Source of the DNA: Gammaproteobacteria bacterium 50_400_T64
Lineage (GTDB): Bacteria; Pseudomonadota; Gammaproteobacteria; Pseudomonadales; Porticoccaceae
Direction: 5' to 3'
Length of the DNA: 64,000 bases
Assembly: GCA_002162755.1 (NCBI GenBank)
Contig: MAAS01000019.1
Coordinates: 62,001 to 126,000 of the forward strand
Position numbers and translations under genes: made by a program. The notes beneath the pieces were generated by a model, which ran no database searches, had not been told where the DNA came from, and saw only the letters and a program-made list of their open reading frames with translations. Position 1 is the first letter of the stretch. Each line of letters starts with the position of its first letter. Below, piece by piece: positions 17,694-27,811 of the stretch.

Positions 17694-19132
17694 TTTCCAC
17701 CTCTGCTCAATTCCTTAATGCGTTTCAATACCGCTTTCTCTTCAAACCGGCCAGGGCCATTCACTTTTAGTGCTAATGCCTGCTTGTAATATCGCACGGC
17801 TATCTTCATTTTCCCCAGTTGATCCAGACAAACAGCAAGATTAAATGCGTAATCAGCATTCACTGGCTGCAGCGCAAAGGCATCAAAATATTCTGCTTGT
17901 GCTGCAGACCATTCTTCACGACCAACGTAGTAATCACCTAAATTTGCATGGATAAAGGCTTGGCCTGGATTTTCCGCCAACAATTGTTTCAATTTGCTAC
18001 CATGGCTAAGCGCTGTTTTATCAACGTTCAGGTTTAACAAGCCAACACTCGCATTCAATTCACCCGGCGATTTCTCTAGCGCTTTTAAATAATGAGACCT
18101 GGCACTATCACTTTTTCCCAGCACACTCAGTACGTCTGCCATTCCAACTAAGGCTTCTACATTATCTGACGAACCAGCAAGAGCTTCACTGTATTTCTTT
18201 TGTGCCACCCTCCATTCTCCGGCTGCCATCGCCTGCTTTGCCTGAGTGATATTTCTTCTTGTTTTATTGGGAACCTTACGCTTTCTAATACTTATTTCAT
18301 CAACAACTTGTTCAACTGGCTGCACTGATGATTCATTTAATGCAACATCATTCCGCTGTTCGCCCACCTTTTTTGGGTCAATTCCATGTGAATACGTTCC
18401 TAATTCAAGATTTCCACCGACAGGAAGATTGACTTGTGTATTCCCGTTTAAATCCAGGCGTTTTTTATCTTCACTTTTATGTATTGATGAAGTATTAGCA
18501 GCGCCGCCAGCAGGCGTCATCTCCGATTCGCTCGAATTATCAACAACTGTTTTTATGTCATCTGAAACCAAGGGAGCATCCATCTCACTCCTTACAGGGT
18601 TGTTATAAATAGTTGTGTTTTCTTCAAATAAGGAGTCGCTAGTCAACGTCCAGCTTAGGTAAGCAATTAAAAGCACTGCAAATATAATCAACAAACTGGC
18701 AATAATAATCTTTGAAGATCCAAATTTAGTCTGAGTACGGTTACGAAACACAGCATTGGCGACCTGATTAGGCGGCGGCTCATCAACCTTGCTGATTTCA
18801 CCTTGTGGATCTTTTCTCACACGGGCTTCAACTTGTTCTTCAGCCGCTTGGCTTTCAAGCTCAACAACGGGGGTATCTAACTCAGCTTCTACGTTCTTGT
18901 GTTTCTGCTCATCGTTACCGGGTTCCACATTCTTTTCGTGCGACTTTATTTCAACATCTGTTTCAGCATGATCGTCCTGCAGTTCTAGCACCGCTTCATC
19001 AATATCTTCCACATCCAATTCAAGCTCGAGCTCTAAGTCGCCATCGTAGGGTTCAGCTTGTTCCTCTGCTTTCTGAACAGCCGTCTTACGATGAGTACCC
19101 GCCTCTTTTAGAGCATCAAGTAGCAAGCTCAC
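17690..19132 (-). CDS. mshN: MshN-like TPR protein
   Basis: The 480-residue protein starts MSLLLDALKEA, then has an acidic cytoplasmic linker (about 30-130), one membrane helix at about 141-164, a low-complexity periplasmic stretch and a C-terminal array of tetratricopeptide repeats (about 295-465; for example GKSDSARSHYLKALEKSPGE). This is the MshN layout. Such proteins probably help place or stabilise the secretin. The gene lies 5 bp after the secretin gene, and its own stop overlaps the ATPase start by 4 bp. Confidence 0.72.
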   Translation of the reverse strand: MSLLLDALKEAGTHRKTAVQKAEEQAEPYDGDLELELELDVEDIDEAVLELQDDHAETDVEIKSHEKNVEPGNDEQKHKNVEAELDTPVVELESQAAEEQVEARVRKDPQGEISKVDEPPPNQVANAVFRNRTQTKFGSSKIIIASLLIIFAVLLIAYLSWTLTSDSLFEENTTIYNNPVRSEMDAPLVSDDIKTVVDNSSESEMTPAGGAANTSSIHKSEDKKRLDLNGNTQVNLPVGGNLELGTYSHGIDPKKVGEQRNDVALNESSVQPVEQVVDEISIRKRKVPNKTRRNITQAKQAMAAGEWRVAQKKYSEALAGSSDNVEALVGMADVLSVLGKSDSARSHYLKALEKSPGELNASVGLLNLNVDKTALSHGSKLKQLLAENPGQAFIHANLGDYYVGREEWSAAQAEYFDAFALQPVNADYAFNLAVCLDQLGKMKIAVRYYKQALALKVNGPGRFEEKAVLKRIKELSRGGK

Positions 19133-19137
19133 AGCAC

Positions 19138-20847
19138 TTACTCCGTAACTTCTGAATTAAACGAACCTGGCAATAAATCTTTGTAGGGTGATAGCTCAGG
19201 GCTATTCAAGCTCGCCTGTTCAATAATGACGGGGCGAATAAATACTATTAACTCTGATTTAGTGTATTTATTATTTTTATAACTAAACAAGCCCCCTATA
19301 TAGGGCAGCCTTGACAAGCCAATGACACCCGCGGTGCCGTCATCCTGTACGTCTTGCATTAAGCCCCCAATTATTGCTGTATCACCCCCGTCAATTTTCA
19401 TCATTGACTCCATTTCACGTACTGAAATTTCTGGAATAAGGCTTTTCACACCGGCTGCAGCCAAAGCCGGACTTGGGTCTTCCACAAACCGAGAAACTCT
19501 TGATATTGTCGGGCGAACATTCAGTAACACTTCACCAACACGGGAAATATGCGGTGTCACGCTCATCACCAGGCCAACGGGTACTGTATGAATTTCCGTT
19601 GTAACTGTTCTGTTAATGAAGTTTTCTTGAACATCCTCTTCCACTTCAACTGAAAAATAGACAATATTGTCTACCACTTTTAGTAAAGCTGTTTGATTAT
19701 TCAAGACCATTAATTTTGGTGTTGATAGCACTTTAATATCACCAAACTCACTCAGCATCTTAACGGTCGCACTGAAGTCATGCTTGCCATTGCTATTGTA
19801 AGTTAGTGTTGAAACAGGGGCTTCCGTTAAATTATTACCTATCAGGTTTTGCGCAAAACTAAAGCCACTCGATCCGACCTGCGCTAAACGCTCCCAATTG
19901 ACACCGGCTTGATAGGCGTCACTTAATGTAACCTCTACGATACTCGCTTCAATAAGCACCTGCCTTTTGGCACCATCAAGTACGCGATCCAGAAAACGGC
20001 GTACTTCCTGATGCTGTTTCTTTGTCGCCTTTATCGCTATCAGGCCACTTTCTGAGTTAACAATAACGCTAGGGCCTTCTTGTTCCTGCCCACCGTCACT
20101 CTCACTGTCTATCTCAGAAGACTCAGTATCACCAGAACTTTGGCTCCCCTGCGTGGTAAATGCAGAATCCGTACTATTACCTCCATTCAAAATCGCATCA
20201 ATGTTTTGCGTTAGTGTTTGCCAGAAATTATTACTCGAGGTGTTTTTTATGGAGGTGTTCGAACTATTACTGCCACTGCCTCCACTCGATCCTCCACTCT
20301 CGACACCAACTCCCGTTGTTGCCACTTCTGTCGATATCGAGACATTAGAGCTACTCGATCGCCCCATATTTAAATAGCCCACATCATAGTGAATAAAATA
20401 CGGGGCATCTCTTTCGATCAGTAATACGCCGCTTTTCATGTCATAACGTATATCTGAAAGCCGAACCATACGATCAAGTATCTGGAACAGTGTTTGGTCT
20501 ACTGCGTTCATCGTAATGGTGCCGCTAACGTTTGATGCTATATCAACATCAATTTCAGCATCTCGACTCAGGGCAAACAGCAGCTCCCTAAGATCCACAT
20601 TATTAACAACAACAGAGTAGACCTCATCCATATAGTCAGCGTTGTTACCACTTTCATTACCCGTTTTATTTGTAGTCGGTATTGAAATAGCTTGCTGATG
20701 ATCGAGTACGGGCTTTGGTATTTCACCGACTGTAGATCTCGACTCAGGGTTAATATGGTGCTCTGATGTTTTCAAAGGTGCTGGTGCGCAGGCGGTAACT
20801 AGTATCGCTGCACAAAAAACCGTACACACTAATTTCAATTTAGTCAT
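19138..20847 (-). CDS. mshL: MshL-like secretin lipoprotein
   Basis: This outer-membrane secretin forms the channel for the pilus or secreted substrate. From the ATG at 20847 the product is 569 residues with a lipoprotein signal (LVTACAP). A secretin N-terminal domain follows (VNNVDLRELLFALSRDAEIDVD). Then comes a long Ser/Gly/Asn-rich linker, an N1-type repeat (VIVNSESGLIAIKAT) and the C-terminal secretin domain with VPVGLVMSVTPHIS and DTAIIGGLMQD. The frame is open for 21 more codons to an ATG at 20910 that overlaps the preceding small frame. Neither start has a clear ribosome site. I choose 20847 because it gives a proper signal peptide. Confidence 0.88.
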   Translation of the reverse strand: MTKLKLVCTVFCAAILVTACAPAPLKTSEHHINPESRSTVGEIPKPVLDHQQAISIPTTNKTGNESGNNADYMDEVYSVVVNNVDLRELLFALSRDAEIDVDIASNVSGTITMNAVDQTLFQILDRMVRLSDIRYDMKSGVLLIERDAPYFIHYDVGYLNMGRSSSSNVSISTEVATTGVGVESGGSSGGSGSNSSNTSIKNTSSNNFWQTLTQNIDAILNGGNSTDSAFTTQGSQSSGDTESSEIDSESDGGQEQEGPSVIVNSESGLIAIKATKKQHQEVRRFLDRVLDGAKRQVLIEASIVEVTLSDAYQAGVNWERLAQVGSSGFSFAQNLIGNNLTEAPVSTLTYNSNGKHDFSATVKMLSEFGDIKVLSTPKLMVLNNQTALLKVVDNIVYFSVEVEEDVQENFINRTVTTEIHTVPVGLVMSVTPHISRVGEVLLNVRPTISRVSRFVEDPSPALAAAGVKSLIPEISVREMESMMKIDGGDTAIIGGLMQDVQDDGTAGVIGLSRLPYIGGLFSYKNNKYTKSELIVFIRPVIIEQASLNSPELSPYKDLLPGSFNSEVTE

Positions 20848-20899
20848 ATTTAACAACACGCTATTCCTATGATCATTTGATATTTCTTTTCGCTTTAGC

Positions 20900-21175
20900 C
20901 TACGTAACATTGGTCAAATATGCTCTTACTGCCACTGGGTTTCCATTTATCGCCTGCTTCCACCCTTTGTCCCTTAGCTTTGGCGCCATGCTAATTAATT
21001 TGCCCTCGTAGTTCTGTGGAGCAGGTCTCCCTGTCAGCATTACGCCTACAAACAAAGGCTTGCCGTGGCAATCATATTTACAACTGAAGCTATTCTGCGC
21101 CTCAACAACCATCAAATATCGGCGCTCAACGAAACCTTTCCTGACACACTCCGCGCCATAATCACTCACTCTCAA
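20900..21175 (-). CDS. Small hypothetical protein at the head of the MSHA-like operon
   Basis: A 91-codon frame starting TTG (or GTG two codons later) runs into the secretin gene. It contains FSCKYDCHGKPLFVGVMLTGRPAP and ends AVRAYLTNVT. The composition is balanced and soluble with a CxxxC pair, no membrane segment and no repeats. I do not recognise the family. It overlaps the longest possible secretin frame by 11 bp, which would fit translational coupling. There is no strong ribosome site, and it may be chance. Confidence 0.35.
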   Translation of the reverse strand: MRVSDYGAECVRKGFVERRYLMVVEAQNSFSCKYDCHGKPLFVGVMLTGRPAPQNYEGKLISMAPKLRDKGWKQAINGNPVAVRAYLTNVT

Positions 21176-21234
21176 GCAGCCCTGATCCAGTATCTATAGT
21201 AGAAATTGCTATGATGCCAATTCTCATTAATTGA

Positions 21235-24069
21235 ATGGCAAAACAAGAAGCCCCCATGCCCCTACCGTTTTTTGATATTGCGCCACTGATCTCTAGCATT
21301 GAAGCAGGCCATTTAATTCTCACCCCTAATTTCCGTCTGGCACGCCATATCACACAGGCCTGGGGACAGCACTGTGTCGAACAGGGACTGCTGACCTGGC
21401 GTCAACCCCTGGTTATGGCGCTTGAGGGCTGGCTCAATGAATGCTGGGCCGAGCTGATTGAAAGTCATACCGCTGCGAAACCTATCTTGACCCACAGCGT
21501 TATTGACAGTCACAGCGAGCTATTAATGTGGCGCTTCGCCATCTCACAAGATGCTTTACTGCCCATAGAAGCCGATGTCGCCTCACTGGCCGAACTCGCC
21601 CAGCAAACCTGGCAACAACTACAACGCTGCCAGGTACCTCTCAATGAACTAAGTAACAGCCACCACCCGGGTAGTGAATCCTTTCTCCGTTGGCTCGACA
21701 CCTTCCAGCAAGCCTTACATCAACAGCACTTGTTAACCTGGGAACAAGCCCAGGGCTTGATTGCACAAGCGTTTAAAGAGGGTACTTATGCCGGCTATAA
21801 GGCGATACGGCTGGTCGGTTTTCAAACGCTACCGGCCTTACACCAGGAGATTATTGATGCCGCTTCTGATGATGTCGCCAGCCATACGCCTAAAGCCACA
21901 CCAGCTGATATCGCGCTAACAACCTGCCCCGATTTAAAAAGTGAAATCACCGCTGCCGCGCAATGGGCCAAAGCACAACATACAGCGCAGCCTGGGCAAC
22001 GCATCGGTATCGTCTTCGGCAATCTGGCATCGACTCAACAGCAGGTCTCACGTATTTTCCATGATGTATTCATGCCCGAACACGGCCTGCCCGATCGCGA
22101 ACGCGCGATTCCACCCTTCAACTTTTCCGCCGGTGGCCCCCTGGGGCAAACCCCTTTAATTGAAAGCGCCCTGGCACTTTTACGCATACAAACCGAAGCC
22201 CTGCCTCTGGATCGCTGGTGCCGTGTGCTCAACGACCCCTTCTGGGGTAGCACTTCTAATACTGCTACCCCCCGGGCTGAAGAAGCGCAGTCAGATGACC
22301 TTCCCACTTCAGCATTAAATAAAGGCCTAATCGCAAAAGCTCACTGCGAACTGTTGTTGCGCGATAGTAATAAACTGATGCACACGCCCTCGGCCTTTCG
22401 CGCTAGCCTCGCTGAAGCAGAAAGACAAATCAGCACTGAATGTGGCGAAAGTGAAAACCCCGCTGATTTACCCCGCCCAAATGACGAATACGCGTCACTT
22501 GCAGCGGCCTGGCAAACTCTGGGTGAAGACGTACGCCGCCAGCCCAAAACTGCCCCTTTTTGTGCCTGGGCTGAAACATTTACCCAGCGCCTCGATATTC
22601 TCGGCTGGCCCGGCCCCCGCACCCTCGACAGTATCGAATACCAGCAGCACCAACATTGGCTCAGCCTGCTCGAGGCCTTCGCCGCCCTTGACGCCAGTGC
22701 AGAACCGCTGAGTGCCAGTGCCGCACTCACGCAACTCTCGCGCATGGCCCAGGCAACGGTATTTCAAGCGCAAACTAACGACAGTCAAATTCAAATTCTC
22801 GGTCTGCTCGAAGCAGCTGGTCTTGCGTTCGATCAACTGTGGATTACCGGCATGGACGACAGGCAATGGCCCCAGCCCACATCTATCAATCCCTTAGTGC
22901 CGGTTGATTTACAACAGCGTTACCAACTACCCCGCAGTAACGCCAGTCAGGAGCTAACACTGGCCAAACAGCTGCTGCATGACTTTCAGCACAGCACTCA
23001 ACAGCTCATATTCAGCTACGCAAGTCAGGATGGCGATACCGAGCTTGAAGCCTCGCGTCTGCTGCCTGAATCACTACCGCAAACAAGCCCCGCCATGCCC
23101 CATTTGCACCACCCCCTGCTCACAGCACTGCCCACGGTCGACCTACAAAAAGTAGACGTGAGCAAAGGCCCAGCCCTGGAAGTAGGCGAGCAAAGCGTTC
23201 GCGGCGGCACCGCCATTTTGCAAGCCCAAGCGGGCAGCCCCTTTAATGCCTTCGCCACATGGCGGCTGGGAGCACGGCCACTGGCTCAGCCCAGTAGCGG
23301 ACTATCCGCCATTGAGCGCGGCAATCTAGTGCATAAATGCCTGGAACTATTCTGGACACGCTTTCAGGATCAAGCCAGTGTTAAAGCGCTGGATAGCGAG
23401 GCCCTCGACAGTGCCATTGAAGGCGTCATCGTTGAAGCGCTGCGCCCTTTACAGCAAAGTCGCAGCGATATTTTCGGGCCACGCTTTGCCGCCATCGAAA
23501 CCCAACGCCTTAAACAACTGCTGCAGCAGTGGCTAGACATCGAACTGCAACGTCAGGCCTTTAGCGTTTTGGCCCCTGAAAAACAGCTGTTTATGACCAT
23601 CGGCGGACTACCCTTAAGCCTGCGGATTGACCGTATCGACCGCCTCGACGACCAACGCGTGGTGTTAATTGATTATAAAACCGGCGACACCACTATTAAT
23701 TGTTGGGCCGGTGAGCGGCTGGAAGAACCCCAGCTCCCCCTCTATGCCCTCGGCCTGCCCGAGCAAATTGGCGCTCTGTGTTTCGGGCAAATTTCCACGG
23801 CAAAAAGTGTCGCCGCCAAAGGCGTGAGTGAAACCCCGGAGATTATTCCCGGCCTGCAGCCACTGACAAAAATTAATTTCGAGGGCTGGGAAGACTGCCT
23901 CGATGTGTGGCGCGAACAGCTCGAAACACTGGCCGAGGAATTTCTCGACGGTCAGACAGAGATTGTTTTTTACACCGGCGCGGCACTGCTCTACCAGAGC
24001 CATCTCTTCCCTTTAAACCGTTGGCCGGAAATTCAGCAACGTGATCCTGAAACACCTGAATTCAAGTAG
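21235..24069 (+). CDS. AddB-like PD-(D/E)XK nuclease/inactivated helicase
   Basis: The 944-residue protein belongs to the PD-(D/E)XK nuclease family annotated as probable DNA repair protein and related to AddB/RecC. The C-terminal nuclease motif is VLIDYKTGD, with D813 and K815, preceded by GNLVHKCLELFW near residue 700. The N-terminal two-thirds resembles a UvrD-like helicase fold, but I see no intact Walker A motif, as expected for the AddB partner. It lies 78 bp upstream of an AddA-like helicase-nuclease and should work with it in end resection and recombination. An alternative start seven codons in (MPLPFF) is possible. Confidence 0.82.
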   Translation: MAKQEAPMPLPFFDIAPLISSIEAGHLILTPNFRLARHITQAWGQHCVEQGLLTWRQPLVMALEGWLNECWAELIESHTAAKPILTHSVIDSHSELLMWRFAISQDALLPIEADVASLAELAQQTWQQLQRCQVPLNELSNSHHPGSESFLRWLDTFQQALHQQHLLTWEQAQGLIAQAFKEGTYAGYKAIRLVGFQTLPALHQEIIDAASDDVASHTPKATPADIALTTCPDLKSEITAAAQWAKAQHTAQPGQRIGIVFGNLASTQQQVSRIFHDVFMPEHGLPDRERAIPPFNFSAGGPLGQTPLIESALALLRIQTEALPLDRWCRVLNDPFWGSTSNTATPRAEEAQSDDLPTSALNKGLIAKAHCELLLRDSNKLMHTPSAFRASLAEAERQISTECGESENPADLPRPNDEYASLAAAWQTLGEDVRRQPKTAPFCAWAETFTQRLDILGWPGPRTLDSIEYQQHQHWLSLLEAFAALDASAEPLSASAALTQLSRMAQATVFQAQTNDSQIQILGLLEAAGLAFDQLWITGMDDRQWPQPTSINPLVPVDLQQRYQLPRSNASQELTLAKQLLHDFQHSTQQLIFSYASQDGDTELEASRLLPESLPQTSPAMPHLHHPLLTALPTVDLQKVDVSKGPALEVGEQSVRGGTAILQAQAGSPFNAFATWRLGARPLAQPSSGLSAIERGNLVHKCLELFWTRFQDQASVKALDSEALDSAIEGVIVEALRPLQQSRSDIFGPRFAAIETQRLKQLLQQWLDIELQRQAFSVLAPEKQLFMTIGGLPLSLRIDRIDRLDDQRVVLIDYKTGDTTINCWAGERLEEPQLPLYALGLPEQIGALCFGQISTAKSVAAKGVSETPEIIPGLQPLTKINFEGWEDCLDVWREQLETLAEEFLDGQTEIVFYTGAALLYQSHLFPLNRWPEIQQRDPETPEFK

Positions 24070-24147
24070 CAGATGCCATCTTCTTGGAAAAAGAAATAGT
24101 GCCCTTAAACCCCCTTAACACCTCCTTAAAAACAAAGACTCGTACCG

Positions 24148-27100
24148 ATGCCCCCACCCGCTGACGCCCATGCCCGCCTCCAAGCCCTCGACACCCACCG
24201 GTCTTTCGCCGTTGCCGCACCTGCGGGGTCGGGCAAGACCGGCCTGCTCACCCAGCGCATGCTCTGCCTGCTGGCAAAGGCCAATGCCCCGGAAGAAGTG
24301 CTGTGCATGACCTTCACCCGTAAAGCCGCCGGGGAAATGCGCGCTCGACTCATCGCCGCACTGGTTGCCGCGCAGAACAACACGCCCATCGACAACGACT
24401 ACGATCAGCAAAACCGCGACCTGGCACTCCGCGCACTGGCCCGCGATCAACAGCAGGGCTGGAATTTAATTGAAGCCCCCAACCGGCTACGCATTCTCAC
24501 TATCGACAGTTTTTGTCGCCATCTCGCTAGCCAGCTAGCGGTTGATCTCGGCATCGGCCAATTGCCCGAACCCAGTGACAACCCCCAGGCCGCCTATCAA
24601 CTGGCCGTACAACAGGTGATGCCCGAACTCGAAACACCCGGTATCACGAGTGATGCTCTGGAAACCTTACTGGTGCATTTCGATAACGACCTGCCCCGCC
24701 TTGAAGGCCTATTGCTGCGCCTACTCAGCCGCCGTGAGCAATGGCTCGGTATCATTTTCTCACCGGGTAATAAACGCGAATTGCTGGAACGCGCACTGCA
24801 GGGTTTGATCGATGAAACCCTGCAACTCGCCACCGCGCAACTTGCCGAGCGGGCCAGTGATCTCGCCCAACTGGCCGACTATGCCGCCATGCACCTGCCA
24901 ACTGACAACAACACCTGTTTAGGGCTTGCGGGCCTGCCTGAAACCCACAGTAGTGATTTACCCGCCTGGCGGGGCATCGTCGAGTTGCTGCTGAAAAAGG
25001 ATGACGACTGGCGCAAAACCATTAATAAGTCGTCCGGTTTTCCCACTAAAAAAGATTCACTGCAGCCCGACTTCGCCGCGCAACGTAAAACAGAATGGGC
25101 AGAACTGCGGGACTGGGCCAAAGAGCAAACCGGCCTGCTCGACACACTGCGTGATATCCGCGCACTGCCCCCCGCCCACTACGATGATGCCCAGTGGCAA
25201 GTGCTCGAAGCACTCACTCAGCTATTACCGCGCCTGGTCATCGAATTGAAACAGGTCTTCCAGCAGCAACGCGCTAGCGACTTTTCTGAGATCACCATTA
25301 ATGCCCTGCAAGCTCTGGGCACTGAAGATGAACCCACCGATTTAACCCTGCGCCTCGATGCGCAAATTAATCATATTCTTATCGATGAATTTCAGGACAC
25401 CTCGTCGGTGCAATTCAGCCTGTTGCGGCTACTCACGAGTGGCTGGCAGAACGACGATGGCCGCACCCTGTTTATTGTCGGCGACGGCATGCAGTCCTTG
25501 TACAGTTTCCGCAACGCCAACGTCGGCCTGTTTCTCGATGCCCGCACCCATCCCATCGGCAACCTGAAATTACAGCCCCTCGATCTCAGCGTGAATTTTC
25601 GCTCCCAGGCCAATATTATTCAGTGGGTCAATGACGTGTTTGCCGAGGCCTTCCCCCCGGTGATGGATAGCGGGCGCGGTGCGGTGTCTTATCAACACTC
25701 CGATAGTTTCAAGCCGGCTTTAAATGACCCCGCCGTCAGTATCGACGTATTGAGTAGTGACGATGAAGACAGCGCGCTTTTAGAAGCCGAACTGGTTGCC
25801 CAGCACGCCCTGCAAACAAGAGAACAAAACCCCAACGCCAGCATCGCCATTCTGGTCAGAGGGCGCGCCCATTTACGTGAAATACTGCCCGCATTACGCG
25901 CCCACAACCTGCCCTGGCTAGCCAGAGATATCGACCCACTGGCTTCGGCCATGCCGGTTATTGACCTGGTGTCGTTGACCCGCGCCCTGCTCAACCCGGC
26001 AGACCGTATTGCCTGGCTGGCCATCCTCCGTGCCCCCTGGTGTGGGCTGGATTTAGCCGACCTGCTGGCCATCACCACCGCCCCCCTTAACGCCAACCCC
26101 ATACCCGAAAAGGCGCAATATCCCCTGCTGCTTTTACAGCTGTTGAATCATCAAAGCACTGGCGAACATCACGGACAGCCATTATCTGCGCAGGGCGAAA
26201 AAATTATTGGCCGAGTTGCCGATGTCATCGCCAATGCCTGGCAGCAACGCTACCGCAAACCCTTGCGCACCTGGATTGAAGGCACCTGGCTGGCCCTCGG
26301 TGGCCCCGCTGCACTCGGCACGGGCGAAGACGCCAGCATCGCCCTTCACCAATGCCAGCAGTATTTCGACCTGCTAGAAAGTTACAGTAAAGGTGCCGTC
26401 ACCATCGACGACTGGCCCAGCTTTGAACACGCCATTGAGCAGCTATATGCAGAGCCTTTAGCGGATGAAGAGCCTTTAGCTAATAAGGAACCAGCTACAA
26501 ACAGCCCCCCTCATCCCGCCCCTCTGCAAATTATGACCATCCATAAATCCAAGGGTCTGGAGTTCGACACCGTCATTATTCCCGGCCTGGATCGCCGGGG
26601 TGCCAACAACAGCCACGAGCTATTACTGTGGCGCGAGCGAGTCAATAAAGACGGCATCACTCAGCTTTTACTGTCGCCACCGCAAAAACTGGGCTCTGCG
26701 GACGACGCCCTTTACACCCACCTCAAACGCGAAGACGCGATTAAATCTCGTCTTGAAAATACGCGAGTGCTCTACGTCGCCTGCACCCGCGCCATCCAGC
26801 GCTTACATCTGCTATTTCGCCAGCCAACGAAGAACCCCGCCGCTGGTAGCTTGCTCGCCTCGGCGTGGCCGGTACTGCACAAACATGTCACCGTCGAAGC
26901 AGAAGGCGCACAGCCTCTGCCATTGAATCATTGCGCGATTACCCTGCACCCGGCCCGTTCACCGGCTGATACAGACGCGTCAGCAGAACGTCTTGAAACA
27001 CCGACGACGAATCACAGCTACAGCTTTCGACTGCCCCCCGACTGGCGCAGCCCCTTTAGCACAAGCACCCCTCGTGTAAACGCCAACAATACACTGCCCG

Positions 27101-27663
27101 CTACCAACCCGCCCGGCAGTAACGACCCACGAAAAATAGGTACCCTGCTACACCGCACACTGCGCTTACTGGTGATTGAGGGTATCGAGCAATGGACGCC
27201 CGAGCGCATTGAACAACAGCGGGCAAGCTGGGCAATACAGATACAACAGGTCGGTATTATTGACGCTAAAAAGGCTTTGCAAGTGCTCAACGAAGCTCTG
27301 GATAACTGCCTTGCCGATCACGCCCAGCACTGGATCTTCGACCGCAACCACCCGCAAAGTTATTGTGAATTTTCCCTCAACTACCGCGATCAAAAGGGCC
27401 ATATTGGCAGCGCTATTATCGACCGCTGCTTTGTTATTGGCGACACTCAGTGGATTGTGGATTACAAAACGGCGATGCCCGCAGAAGGGCAAACACTGGA
27501 CGATTTTCTCCGCCAACAGCGCCAGGCCTATCAACCCCAACTCGCCCACTACGCCCAAACCCTGAGCCAATTACACAGTGATCTGAGTGACAAACCTCTC
27601 AAAATTAAAGCCGCGCTTTATTTCCCACTCTTATCCCACCTGGAAATTGTTCTTGATCAATAG
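24148..27663 (+). CDS. AddA-like UvrD/RecB-type helicase-nuclease
   Basis: The 1171-residue protein is a superfamily 1 helicase with a C-terminal nuclease domain. Walker A is APAGSGKT (24-31), motif II is ILIDEFQDTSS (D413-E414), the late helicase motif MTIHKSKGLEFDTVIIPGLD is present, and VLYVACTRA follows. The C-terminal nuclease centre is WIVDYKTA (D1105, K1107). Together with the upstream gene it forms a two-subunit AddAB-like enzyme that processes double-strand breaks for RecA loading. Many gammaproteobacteria use RecBCD instead, and whether this organism has both cannot be told from the window. Confidence 0.87.
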   Translation: MPPPADAHARLQALDTHRSFAVAAPAGSGKTGLLTQRMLCLLAKANAPEEVLCMTFTRKAAGEMRARLIAALVAAQNNTPIDNDYDQQNRDLALRALARDQQQGWNLIEAPNRLRILTIDSFCRHLASQLAVDLGIGQLPEPSDNPQAAYQLAVQQVMPELETPGITSDALETLLVHFDNDLPRLEGLLLRLLSRREQWLGIIFSPGNKRELLERALQGLIDETLQLATAQLAERASDLAQLADYAAMHLPTDNNTCLGLAGLPETHSSDLPAWRGIVELLLKKDDDWRKTINKSSGFPTKKDSLQPDFAAQRKTEWAELRDWAKEQTGLLDTLRDIRALPPAHYDDAQWQVLEALTQLLPRLVIELKQVFQQQRASDFSEITINALQALGTEDEPTDLTLRLDAQINHILIDEFQDTSSVQFSLLRLLTSGWQNDDGRTLFIVGDGMQSLYSFRNANVGLFLDARTHPIGNLKLQPLDLSVNFRSQANIIQWVNDVFAEAFPPVMDSGRGAVSYQHSDSFKPALNDPAVSIDVLSSDDEDSALLEAELVAQHALQTREQNPNASIAILVRGRAHLREILPALRAHNLPWLARDIDPLASAMPVIDLVSLTRALLNPADRIAWLAILRAPWCGLDLADLLAITTAPLNANPIPEKAQYPLLLLQLLNHQSTGEHHGQPLSAQGEKIIGRVADVIANAWQQRYRKPLRTWIEGTWLALGGPAALGTGEDASIALHQCQQYFDLLESYSKGAVTIDDWPSFEHAIEQLYAEPLADEEPLANKEPATNSPPHPAPLQIMTIHKSKGLEFDTVIIPGLDRRGANNSHELLLWRERVNKDGITQLLLSPPQKLGSADDALYTHLKREDAIKSRLENTRVLYVACTRAIQRLHLLFRQPTKNPAAGSLLASAWPVLHKHVTVEAEGAQPLPLNHCAITLHPARSPADTDASAERLETPTTNHSYSFRLPPDWRSPFSTSTPRVNANNTLPATNPPGSNDPRKIGTLLHRTLRLLVIEGIEQWTPERIEQQRASWAIQIQQVGIIDAKKALQVLNEALDNCLADHAQHWIFDRNHPQSYCEFSLNYRDQKGHIGSAIIDRCFVIGDTQWIVDYKTAMPAEGQTLDDFLRQQRQAYQPQLAHYAQTLSQLHSDLSDKPLKIKAALYFPLLSHLEIVLDQ

Positions 27664-27811
27664 TATCCGTACGCATTTCACCCAATTGTCTTTACTTTTG
27701 CAGTAGAATGACGACCCTTTTTACAAAACAACGAAACTAGCCCGGTGCAAGCAAACATTGAGAACGTCAACGCTTTGTCGCACCCCGCCAAATCATCCAG
27801 GTCGTAACGTT

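Noticed and set aside
22341-22745. 134-codon minus-strand frame inside the AddB-like gene
   Set aside because: Antisense shadow in GC-richer coding DNA; rich in Ser, Arg and Ala, with no start signal.
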